From an uncultured Centipeda sp. (lineage in GTDB: Bacteria > Bacillota > Negativicutes > Selenomonadales > Selenomonadaceae), in assembly GCA_937925565.1 (NCBI GenBank), contig CALALM010000060.1, positions 1-18,660 of the forward strand: a stretch of 18,660 nt of DNA, read 5' to 3'. The notes below the pieces were generated by a model, which did not search any database, was not told the origin of the DNA, and worked only from the letters and a program-made list of their open reading frames with translations. Shown piece by piece: positions 1 to 7,030 of the stretch. The position numbers and the translations under genes were made by a program. Numbering within the stretch: position 1 is the stretch's first letter; each line of letters opens with the position of its first letter.

Positions 1-920
1 TCATCCAGGGCGGGCAGCAGCAGACGCAACACCATCAGCGTCTCCTGCCTGTTGCCCACCGGCAGGGCAATATTGCGGGTCACCAGCTTCTGGTTGTCGT
101 TCTTCTCAATACCGATACCGGCAATGGTCATCTTGATGCGGTACCAGCCGAACGCCGTGAAGTCGTTACGCTTGATGTAGCGCAGGAGGAACTGAATCGA
201 GAGGATGGACACGATAAATGCTGTCACCATGCCGACGCCGAGGATCACAAGCTCCGTTCCGGTATAGTTCCATCCGAATTTCACAAGCTTCAGGAAGGAT
301 GCGCCAAACATGACGGGAATGGCGAGAAAGAACGTGAACTCCGTTGCCACATAACGACTTGCTCCGAAGATGATGCCGCCGAGAATCGTCGCACCCGAAC
401 GGCTCGTACCCGGAACGAGCGAAAGTACCTGAAACATACCGATGATGAATGCCGTACGGTAGTCCAGAGCCGCAAGATCATCCACGCGCGGCGTACGCCG
501 CTTATTCCAGCGCTCGACCACGATGAAGAGCACGCCGTAGAGAATCAGCATCGCAGCGACCACAGGCGCATTCATAAAATGCTCTTCCATATATTTATTG
601 AATGCAAGCCCGATCACGGCAGCGGGTAGACAGGCAACAATGACCTTACCCCAAAGGTCAAAGGTCTCACGCCGCTCCGCCTCCGACTTACTCTTTAGAA
701 ACGGATTGAGCTTTTCGAGGTTCAGCACGACGACGGCGAGAATCGCACCGAGCTGGATCACTACGAGGAACATATCCATAAATGCTGTCGAGACATCGAG
801 ACGGATGAACTCATCGACGAGAATCATATGCCCCGTACTCGATACGGGCAGCCACTCCGTCAGCCCCTCCACAATGCCCAGAATGACGACCTTCAATAGC
901 TCCATCAATGAAATATCCAC
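1..920 (-). CDS. uppP: Undecaprenyl-diphosphatase UppP (BacA), runs off left edge with an abnormal C-terminal tail
   Basis: Integral membrane phosphatase that converts undecaprenyl diphosphate to the monophosphate, recycling the lipid carrier for peptidoglycan and other wall polymers; loss or overexpression alters bacitracin sensitivity in this family. The reading frame shows the two family signatures: the N-terminal EGLTEWLPVSSTGH stretch (about residues 18-31) and the PGTSRSGATI stretch near residues 170-180, with hydrophobic helices between. A GTG start at 920 is chosen because GAGGAGGAG lies about 10 nt upstream; the first ATG (905) would be too far away. The frame follows the family down to the FGWYRI motif (ending at residue 262, position 135). 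A normal protein would then add about ten hydrophobic residues and stop. Here 44 more residues of unrelated, hydrophilic sequence continue to the window edge, with Leu coded almost only by CTG. Identity is certain; the end of the protein is not. Confidence 0.9.
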   Translation of the reverse strand, partial: MDISLMELLKVVILGIVEGLTEWLPVSSTGHMILVDEFIRLDVSTAFMDMFLVVIQLGAILAVVVLNLEKLNPFLKSKSEAERRETFDLWGKVIVACLPAAVIGLAFNKYMEEHFMNAPVVAAMLILYGVLFIVVERWNKRRTPRVDDLAALDYRTAFIIGMFQVLSLVPGTSRSGATILGGIIFGASRYVATEFTFFLAIPVMFGASFLKLVKFGWNYTGTELVILGVGMVTAFIVSILSIQFLLRYIKRNDFTAFGWYRIKMTIAGIGIEKNDNQKLVTRNIALPVGNRQETLMVLRLLLPALD

Positions 921-964
921 AGTAAATATACTCCTCCTCTATAGAGCTCCCTAAAATCCCGCCT

Positions 965-973
965 ATTATAGCA
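965..973 (-). promoter_or_regulatory. Extended -10 promoter for uppP
   Basis: On the minus strand the sequence reads TGCTATAAT, a perfect -10 box with the extended TGn element. No convincing -35 box lies 17 nt upstream, which fits an extended -10 promoter. It sits between the gdhA terminator and the uppP GTG and predicts a leader of roughly 38 nt. Confidence 0.6.
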
Positions 974-1005
974 CAGTTCTCGCATTTCTGCACACTTGTT
1001 CAAAG

Positions 1006-1028
1006 AAAAAAGGCTGCCGAAGCAGCCC
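1006..1028 (-). terminator. Intrinsic terminator after gdhA
   Basis: Minus strand: GGCTGC, loop TTCG, GCAGCC, then a run of six T. It is a GC-rich stem closed by a UUCG tetraloop, placed 20 nt past the gdhA stop codon. It separates gdhA from uppP. Confidence 0.9.
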
Positions 1029-1047
1029 ATGTTCAAACGATATTCGA

Positions 1048-2397
1048 TTACACCAGACCGTGTGCGAGCATCACATCCGCAACCTTTACAAACGCCGTGA
1101 TGTTCGCGCCCGCGACGAGATCGTCAGGATCTGCATAGAGCTCCGCATTCTTCTTCGCATCGCGATAGATATGTGACATGATCTTGCGAAGACGCTTGTC
1201 TACCTTCTCGAACGTCCACTGACGACGCTCGGAGTTCTGCGACATCTCGAGTGCAGAGGTTGCAACACCGCCCGCATTTGCCGCTTTTGCCGGCGCAAAG
1301 AGCACCTTGTGACTCTGGAAATACGCAATGGCATCGAGCGTCGATGGCATATTTGCACCCTCACCGACCGCCTGCACGCCGTTTGCAACGAGCAGCTTTG
1401 CAGACTCCAGATTGATCTCGCCCTGCGTCGCGCACGGCAGTGCAATGTCGCACTTCACCGACCAGACGCCCGTGCAGCCCTCATGGTACTCGGCATTCGG
1501 ATGCGTTGCCGCATACTCCTTGATACGTGCACGGCGCACTTCCTTGATATCCTTAACCGCCGCGAGATCAATGCCGTCCGGATCGTAGATATAGCCGTTC
1601 GAGTCGGAGCAGGTCACGACCTTTGCCCCGAATTCCTGCGCCTTCTCGATGGCGTATATCGCAACATTACCCGCGCCCGAAACGACGATCGTCTTGCCCG
1701 CGAGACCGATCCCTTTTGCCTCGAGCATATCCTGCACGAAGTAGAGAAGCCCGTAGCCCGTCGCCTCCGTACGCGCAAGACTGCCCCAATAATCCGTGCG
1801 TTTACCCGTCAGGACGCCCGCATCATACGAGTCACGGATGCGCTTGTATTGCCCGAAGAGATAACCGATCTCGCGTCCGCCGACACCGATATCGCCCGCC
1901 GGAACATCCACGTTCGGCCCGATATGGCGATAGAGTTCCGTCATAAAGCTTTGGCAAAACTTCATGACTTCGTTGTCGCTGCGTCCGTGCGGGTCGAAAT
2001 CCGAGCCGCCCTTGCCGCCGCCGATCGGCAGTCCCGTCAGCGCATTCTTATAGACCTGCTCGAACGCGAGGAACTTCAGAATGTCGAGGGTCACGCTCGG
2101 ATGGAAGCGCAGCCCCCCCTTATAGGGACCGAGTGTGCTCGACATCTGCACACGAAATCCACGGTTGATCTGGATCTCGCCCTTATCGTCCACCCACGGC
2201 ACACGGAAGGTAATGATGCGGTCAGGCTCGATCATAGACTCCAGAATCTTGTGCGCCTTGTACTCTGGATGCTTCTCCAACAGCGGAACAACGGAGGTCA
2301 GAACCTCGGAGACCGTATTCTTGAAATGTGTTTGATCCGGATCACGCTTTGCTACCAGATCGAGAATATCATCAACATACTGTTTCATTTCAGACAT
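1048..2397 (-). CDS. gdhA: NADP-type glutamate dehydrogenase
   Basis: Cytoplasmic enzyme that makes glutamate from 2-oxoglutarate and ammonium with NADPH (EC 1.4.1.4), a main route of nitrogen assimilation. The 449-residue length matches the hexameric bacterial GdhA class (about 447). Visible motifs are the substrate-binding PYKGGLRFHP (91-100), the catalytic-lysine stretch PIGGGKGGSDFDP (124-136, Lys129), DVPAGDIGVGGREIG (164-178) and the Rossmann fingerprint VVSGAGNVA (238-246). An S-D-S stretch (264-266) follows the second strand, in keeping with NADP preference. The ATG at 2397 has a GGGAGG-type ribosome site about 8 nt upstream. It stands alone between two terminators, so it is probably monocistronic. 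Confidence 0.97.
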   Translation of the reverse strand: MSEMKQYVDDILDLVAKRDPDQTHFKNTVSEVLTSVVPLLEKHPEYKAHKILESMIEPDRIITFRVPWVDDKGEIQINRGFRVQMSSTLGPYKGGLRFHPSVTLDILKFLAFEQVYKNALTGLPIGGGKGGSDFDPHGRSDNEVMKFCQSFMTELYRHIGPNVDVPAGDIGVGGREIGYLFGQYKRIRDSYDAGVLTGKRTDYWGSLARTEATGYGLLYFVQDMLEAKGIGLAGKTIVVSGAGNVAIYAIEKAQEFGAKVVTCSDSNGYIYDPDGIDLAAVKDIKEVRRARIKEYAATHPNAEYHEGCTGVWSVKCDIALPCATQGEINLESAKLLVANGVQAVGEGANMPSTLDAIAYFQSHKVLFAPAKAANAGGVATSALEMSQNSERRQWTFEKVDKRLRKIMSHIYRDAKKNAELYADPDDLVAGANITAFVKVADVMLAHGLV

Positions 2398-2447
2398 TAT
2401 AATTCCTCCCTCTGTTTGCCCGATGACTGTTCAACGGAACGTGACTG

Positions 2448-2499
2448 AGTATAGCATATAGTGCGGAGTTTTGTATAGGGATTATGGGCATGAATACAA
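2448..2499 (-). promoter_or_regulatory. Candidate promoter region for gdhA (two overlapping options)
   Basis: Nearest to the gene the minus strand reads TGCTATACT (2448-2456), an extended -10 that would give a leader of about 45 nt. Slightly upstream, TTGTAT (2494-2499) and TATACA (2472-2477) form a -35/-10 pair with a 16-nt spacer. Either or both could be used. The position right after the rlmH terminator supports an independent start here. Confidence 0.5.
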
Positions 2500-2515
2500 T
2501 ATGCACTGCAAATAC

Positions 2516-2550
2516 AAAAAAAGAGGTTCCTGCAAAAACCCAGGAACCTC
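2516..2550 (-). terminator. Intrinsic terminator after rlmH
   Basis: Minus strand: perfect 10-bp stem GAGGTTCCTG / CAGGAACCTC with an 8-nt loop, followed by a run of seven T. It lies within 10 nt of the rlmH stop codon and closes the long upstream gene run. It is the first intrinsic terminator that I see left of the promoter near 18522. Confidence 0.9.
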
Positions 2551-2555
2551 CTAAT

Positions 2556-3035
2556 TTACAGATGATATGGTTCTCCCTTGCTGATTTTGAATGCACGATA
2601 GATTTGCTCCATCAGAAAGAGACGGATCAGTTGATGTGGGAACGTAAAGTGTGAGAAGGAGAGGCGAATGTCGGCACACTGACGTACCTCATCTGACAGC
2701 CCGAAGGGACCGCCGATGAGAAAGGCGATATGACTCTCGCCCTCAACAGCAAGGCGGTCGATCTTTGCTGCAAGTTCATCCGAGGACAGCTCCGCACCAC
2801 CCACATCGAGGACGATGAGATATGCATCCTGGGGCACCTGCATCAAAAGGCGCTCCCCCTCGCGACGGATGGTTTCTGCCTTCTCCGCTACCGAAGGTTT
2901 GTCCTTCATGCGTTCCTCGCCAATCTCAATCGTACGCAAGTCGGCATAGGGACGCAGACGCTTTTCATACTCCGCAACCCCCTCACGCAGGTACTTTTCC
3001 TTTATCTTTCCTGCGCAGACGATTGTGATCTTCAA
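2556..3035 (-). CDS. rlmH: 23S rRNA (pseudouridine-1915 N3) methyltransferase RlmH
   Basis: SPOUT-class methyltransferase that methylates pseudouridine 1915 in helix 69 of 23S rRNA on assembled 70S ribosomes, using SAM. The 159-residue length is exactly the family size. The glycine-rich SAM loop LIGGPFG lies near residues 110-116, and the C-terminus ends in the hallmark YRAFKISKGEPYH. The start is a TTG at 3035: the protein begins MKITIVCAGKIKEKY as expected of the family, and AGGAGG lies 4 nt upstream inside the end of htrA. The start overlaps the htrA TGA by two bases (TTGA), which suggests translational coupling. It is the last gene before the terminator. Confidence 0.95.
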   Translation of the reverse strand: MKITIVCAGKIKEKYLREGVAEYEKRLRPYADLRTIEIGEERMKDKPSVAEKAETIRREGERLLMQVPQDAYLIVLDVGGAELSSDELAAKIDRLAVEGESHIAFLIGGPFGLSDEVRQCADIRLSFSHFTFPHQLIRLFLMEQIYRAFKISKGEPYHL

Positions 3036-4135
3036 CGATCCTCCTGCGGCATCTCTTCAAGCACGACCTCCGCTTTGCGCTTCGTGTCGTTGCGGTCATA
3101 GGTGACCGTCACCTTGTCGCCGACCTTGTACGAGGCAATCTTCGCGCGCAGATCCGCGACGCTGTTGACCTCCTCACCATCGATCTCGAGGATGATATCG
3201 CCGCGCTGGAAGCCCGCCTTTCCGCATGGACCATCGAGCGTCAGACGGAAGATATAGACGCCCTTATCGATGTTCAGCTGATAGCCATAGCGTGCCGCCG
3301 TTGTCGGGTCAAAGACGGAGACACCGAGGTACGGACGCGCCACATAGCCCTTTTCGATCAGCTCATTTACGATGGTCTGTACCGTATTGATCGGGATGGA
3401 AAAGCCCATGCCCTCGACGGCAGCCGCCGACACCTTCGCACTGTTGATGCCGATGACCTCGCCGTCCGCGTTCACAAGCGCACCGCCCGAATTGCCCGGA
3501 CTGATCGCTGCATCGGTCTGCAACAACTTTACGCGCTTGTCGCTGACATCGAGCGTGCGGTTCAGCGCACTGATGACCCCCACGGTGACGCTTCCCTGAA
3601 ACTCGAGCCCAAGCGGATTGCCGATCGCAATTGCCGGCTCACCGACCACGACCGTATCTGAGTTGCCAAAGGCTGCCGTCGGCAGATTGCGTTCATCTAC
3701 CTTCACAACGGCAAGGTCTGTGAACTCATCCTTTCCGATGAGCTGCCCCTTGAGGCTGCGCCCGTCGGAGAGGGAGACAATGATCTCCTTCGCCCCGTCA
3801 ATCACGTGATTGTTTGTCACGATGTAGCCGTCGCTGCGAAAAATCACGCCAGAGCCGACGCCCTCTGTTTCGACGGGATTGTTGAACCAGTCACGTGCAA
3901 CCGCCTTGTTCGTAATGCCGACGACGGCAGGGCCCACCGCCTTGGCTGCACGGACGACGGGTGTGTTGCGCGCCTCCGAGAGCCCTGATACGTCAACCGT
4001 CTGCGCAGGCTTCATAGCGCTGACTGAGTTATCGGCGGCCGTTCCCATCGAGCAGCCACCAAAGATGACAAAGGAAGCCAAAACTGCCCCTGCAGCGAGG
4101 GCAATCCCCTTCCGTTTTTTGCTTCGGATATTCAT
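3032..4135 (-). CDS. htrA: HtrA/DegP-like membrane-anchored serine protease with one PDZ domain
   Basis: Trypsin-fold protease of the HtrA family, which degrades or refolds damaged proteins outside the cytoplasmic membrane. The 367-residue product has a basic N-terminus and a hydrophobic segment (about 10-27) ending in FGGC, then a low-complexity linker. The protease domain carries the triad His110 (VTNNHV), Asp140 (EFTDLAV) and Ser216 (SPGNSGGA). A single PDZ domain follows from about residue 262 (YVARPYLGV) to 360. The start is the ATG at 4135, with AAGGAGA 8 nt upstream; the open frame extends 49 codons further but that part overlaps the preceding gene and is not protein-like. Cys28 might be lipidated, though the lipobox is atypical. 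It sits 13 nt after the WalJ-type gene and overlaps rlmH, the arrangement found in the wal/yyc region of Firmicutes. Confidence 0.93.
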   Translation of the reverse strand: MNIRSKKRKGIALAAGAVLASFVIFGGCSMGTAADNSVSAMKPAQTVDVSGLSEARNTPVVRAAKAVGPAVVGITNKAVARDWFNNPVETEGVGSGVIFRSDGYIVTNNHVIDGAKEIIVSLSDGRSLKGQLIGKDEFTDLAVVKVDERNLPTAAFGNSDTVVVGEPAIAIGNPLGLEFQGSVTVGVISALNRTLDVSDKRVKLLQTDAAISPGNSGGALVNADGEVIGINSAKVSAAAVEGMGFSIPINTVQTIVNELIEKGYVARPYLGVSVFDPTTAARYGYQLNIDKGVYIFRLTLDGPCGKAGFQRGDIILEIDGEEVNSVADLRAKIASYKVGDKVTVTYDRNDTKRKAEVVLEEMPQEDR

Positions 4136-4148
4136 AAAGACATCTCCT

Positions 4149-4904
4149 TTATATGATAATTTCTGCACCGCCCTCCGGCAGACAGCTCTCGATATCGAGC
4201 ACCATGCCGCGCGAGGCAAGAATATCCTGCACCGTATCACATGCGAGCACAGGGCGGTTATTCTCCTCCGAGAGGTGTGCAAGGTAGACCTTACGTGGAT
4301 GTTTCTTCATGCGCGTGAGCGCCCATGCCGCCTCCCCGTTCGCAAGGTGCCCACGATTTGAGAGAATGCGGCGCTTGAGCGGCCATGGGTAGCTGCCCTG
4401 CCGCAGGAGATCGGTATCGTGATTCGCCTCGAGAACAAGCACATCCGCCCCCTCCATCGCCTCCTGCACCGTATTGGTGACAACGCCGAGATCGGTCGCG
4501 AATGTGCAGCAATGTGAGCCCTCGAGGCGAAAGCCGCACGGCTCTGCCGCATCATGTGAGATAGCAAAAGGGCGCACCGTCACTTCGCCGATTTTGAAAT
4601 CGTCCGCAATGCCCCGCATATCTTCCTCAAACACCGCACCGCCGTCGATACCTGCAAGTGTTCCGTGCGTCGCAAAGATCGGCAGATGATATTGTTTCGC
4701 GAGTGTCTTGAGTCCGCGCACATGGTCGATGTGCTCATGCGTGATGAGCACAGCATCCAGACTTTGCGGTTCAACACCGCGCGCACGCAGACTCTTCGTA
4801 ATACGCGCCGCACTGATGCCCGCATCGACCAGGAGACGCGTACCGTCCATCTCCACATAAACCGAATTTCCCTTACTGCCGCTTGCCAATATGGATACCT
4901 GCAA
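4149..4904 (-). CDS. walJ: WalJ/YycJ-type metallo-beta-lactamase-fold hydrolase
   Basis: Metallo-beta-lactamase-fold protein of the YycJ/WalJ group, a conserved Firmicutes family linked to cell-wall and division coordination; its substrate is not settled, and nuclease activity has been proposed for relatives. The protein opens with ILASGSKGNS (5-14) and holds the metal motif THEHIDH (55-61: His56, His58, Asp60, His61), then SHD (116-118), TDLG (137-140) and LAHLSEENN (208-216). I choose the TTG at 4904 as start because AGGAGG sits exactly 7 nt upstream and the protein then begins as its relatives do. An ATG at 4931 is in frame but has no ribosome site. The upstream neighbour is the decayed Wadjet locus; htrA follows 13 nt downstream. 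Confidence 0.9.
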   Translation of the reverse strand: MQVSILASGSKGNSVYVEMDGTRLLVDAGISAARITKSLRARGVEPQSLDAVLITHEHIDHVRGLKTLAKQYHLPIFATHGTLAGIDGGAVFEEDMRGIADDFKIGEVTVRPFAISHDAAEPCGFRLEGSHCCTFATDLGVVTNTVQEAMEGADVLVLEANHDTDLLRQGSYPWPLKRRILSNRGHLANGEAAWALTRMKKHPRKVYLAHLSEENNRPVLACDTVQDILASRGMVLDIESCLPEGGAEIII

Positions 4905-4911
4905 CGGACAG

Positions 4912-4917
4912 CCTCCT
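4912..4917 (-). promoter_or_regulatory. Ribosome binding site that decides the walJ TTG start
   Basis: AGGAGG on the minus strand, 7 nt before the TTG at 4904. It lies inside the nine-codon extension that would exist if the ATG at 4931 were used, so it argues against that ATG. Confidence 0.75.
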
Positions 4918-4976
4918 CTCTTCCCCTTCATAATATTCCAGTTATCTGTAAATTTCCTGCATAATTCCTTACGAAA

Positions 4977-5456
4977 TCATGATGACGATGCGTCCCACAA
5001 CATGACTTTCTGTCCCATCCACTTGCCCTCATGCAGCATGATAGGGATGAGCTCATGCCATACCGAACCCCCTCTCTTTTAAGAAGGCTTGAGAGACGTT
5101 TACGCTGTGCAGGTTTCAGATCCTGCGCGTACAGCAGATATGTGAGAAAGCTCTCTGCATCCATGCGGTATGGTTCGAGTTTTGAAAAGAAATGCCTGCG
5201 CAGATACTCAAAGATGCGAATTTAGCCATAGTCCAGATCCCCCAGTGGCACACGATGGTCGTGAAATATGTTGCCGCGACTTTAGCAAGAAGCGCCTGTA
5301 CAGTACGGTTGGGAAATCCTGCTGTGTAGATGAGGAGGCGATCCATGTCATCATCTCGTGCCAAGACTTCTGCATTTGTCAGATTTTCAACCGTCAGGAT
5401 GGAGGATGGCAGAACGTCAATCTCCATTTTTTCAGCAGAAGCGTCAGAATTTTCTT
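4977..5456 (-). pseudogene. jetD: Decayed jetD (Wadjet toprim-like nuclease subunit), C-terminal part only
   Basis: Remnant of JetD, the toprim-fold subunit that cuts circular plasmid DNA extruded by the Wadjet SMC complex. Read across frames it gives ILTVENLTN, then LLIYTAGFPNR, then HWGDLDYG, then IRIFEYLRRHF and EPYRMDAESFLTYLLYA, the order expected for the JetD C-terminal domain. Breaks are visible: a frame change at an A6 run (5427-5432), loss of a G in the HWGDLD codons (now a G5 run, 5239-5243), a TAA codon at 5222-5224, and another frame change near a G5 run (5068-5072). The last frame ends at TGA 4977-4979. The N-terminal half of JetD is absent. It cannot make a working protein. The family assignment is from recognition, not from a search. 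Confidence 0.8.
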
Positions 5457-6064
5457 CTCATAGTAGAGCCCGCCCGCAATCTCCCAATCCACCGACATCA
5501 CGGCATCGTAAAACGGCTTGTACTTCGCGCCGGGTGTGATGAGAAAACTGTACTTGTCCTTGTGAAACTGAAATTGATCGAGTGAATAATTCAGTTCACG
5601 AAATTCGTGGCCTGCGCTTTCAATCGCCTCGCGCATACGAAAGATAAAATGCGCCTTGAACTCCATCTCCGACTGTGCCAGTGCATCCTTCGCCTTCTCC
5701 TCGAAGGATGGAATATCCGTTGCAATATCTGTGCAGAGGCTCATGAAAAATCGATGCAATCCGCTTCCTCAGCAAGTGCGGCAAGGCGCTGCTGCACTTC
5801 CGTGAGTTCCCGTTGCCGAATTTCAAGCTGGCGCTCGATGGCATCTGCGCCGATGTATGGAATCTCATAGACGTGGCGCGGAATCTGACGTGCAACCGGT
5901 CCATTATACGACATGCAGGTCTTTGTCGCGGCACTCTTATACGCAAGTATCTCCTGATCATCTGTCGCCTGCATGGCAGTTCCAAGCAGATGATCGATAC
6001 GTGCCTGTGCGAGTGGATTCTTTTCCTCTAAAAGGGAGGCAAGAGACCTGTTTTCCCGACGATC
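5457..6064 (-). pseudogene. jetC: Decayed jetC (Wadjet SMC-like ATPase), internal and C-terminal fragments
   Basis: Two pieces of a MukB/SMC-like ATPase of the Wadjet JetC type. The first (about 5741-6064) contains DRRENRSLASLLEE, ARIDHLLGTAMQ, TKTCMSYNGPVARQ and PYIGADAIERQLEIRQREL, a pattern of the region leading into the second coiled coil. It ends at a TGA (5741-5743). The second piece begins in another frame at 5759 and contains FRMREAIESAGHEFRELN and FLITPGAKYKPFYDAVM, the pattern of the extreme C-terminus of JetC. There is no Walker A, signature or Walker B motif and no long coiled coil, so most of a gene of about 3 kb has been deleted. It follows the jetA remnant directly. Assignment is by motif recognition; the C-terminal piece is the more convincing. 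Confidence 0.7.
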
Positions 6065-6110
6065 CGGATACTTCTTCTCCGCTCCTGTTTCTCTTCTCCC
6101 TGCGCCTGAG

Positions 6111-7013
6111 TGTGCAGTTCGTGTATTGGATCGTATCCTGTTCCTCGATTTCCTTGTTTTTTCCTAACTGATGCTTCGCCAGATCGTCATACCCATGGAG
6201 ATAGACATAGAGCAGCTGCAGGAGTGTAAGAAGTTCCCTTATCTCCATCGAACTTCGCTGCCCCAGCACATCCAAAATCCACGTATCGATCTTCTGCCGA
6301 GAGATGCCGCGCGCAACCCGCTCCGCACTTTCACGTCGCACGCGCGCCCGCAGTTCCTTGTCAACTTCACTTACAAGCGTAGCTGTATCGGGTTGCAGTT
6401 TCCGTCCGCGCGTTCTCCGCCTGCTGCAAACAGAGTGCACGCCCATAGGACGCACGCACATACTGATTGTGGCGGCGGTCAATCTGTGCAAACATCTCAT
6501 CGAGCGCTTGGAGTGATGCGTTCATGCGATATTCTGCCGCCTCCATTGTGTCGGCAAGCTGACCGCGCATGCATCCTCACAGAGCACACGAAAACGCACC
6601 TTATTCTGCCGGATCTCCTGTACCTCCTGCAGGATGCGAATGCGATAGTGCGAGACATGATTCGATGTCTTGAGGCGGTGATAGCTGCGATCCACAATAT
6701 CCGCGCGATATTCGACGAAATGGTGGGACAGTACCTCCTGAAGACTCATTTGGGCGGACACCTGCTCCATCTTTTTCTTGATATTGTTGTCGGTGTCCTT
6801 CCCCGAAAAGTCCTCGTCCTCATACGCAACGCCGGCATCTGCCCAGCTCTCGATGAGCTCCTGAAATTTATCGCGCAGAATCTCCTGCTCGATCCCAAAT
6901 TGGGCAAGGCGATACTGCTCATAGAGACAAAGACCTGCCTCCGCATAGATCCGCCGACATTTCCCCGCCAGGAGCCCAAAGAAACGTTCCGGCAAAACAT
7001 CAAACAGTTCCAT
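6111..7013 (-). pseudogene. jetA: Decayed jetA (Wadjet kleisin-like subunit, DUF5716 type)
   Basis: Remnant of JetA, the kleisin-like subunit of Wadjet. The first 148 codons are open from ATG 7013 and begin MELFDVLPERFFGLLAGK, the typical winged-helix start of this family, followed by KKMEQVSAQM and VLSHHFVEYRADIVDRSYHRL. At about 6570 the frame moves to one giving LADTMEAAEYRMN and DRRHNQYVRASYGRA. Near 6395 it moves again to one giving TLVSEVDKELRARV, SRQKIDTWILDVLG and LLYVYLHGYDDLAKHQLG, which resembles the JetA C-terminus. Some 300 codons remain, fewer than I recall for the family, so an internal loss is likely. It starts 17 nt after plsC with no clear ribosome site. The 148-codon open part might still be translated as a truncated protein. 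Confidence 0.8.
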
Positions 7014-7030
7014 GATCCCGTCTCACTCTC

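Noticed and set aside
1309..2448. 379-codon plus-strand open frame
   Set aside because: It is the antisense shadow of gdhA, with no ribosome site and an Arg/His-rich composition.
4136..4282. Longer htrA start adding 49 residues
   Set aside because: The extension overlaps walJ out of frame and is not signal-like; the ATG at 4135 has a good ribosome site and a proper signal segment.
4977..6500. Several minus-strand open frames of 77-180 codons taken as separate small genes
   Set aside because: They join into JetA, JetC and JetD patterns across frame changes, and lack their own ribosome sites, so they are pieces of broken genes.
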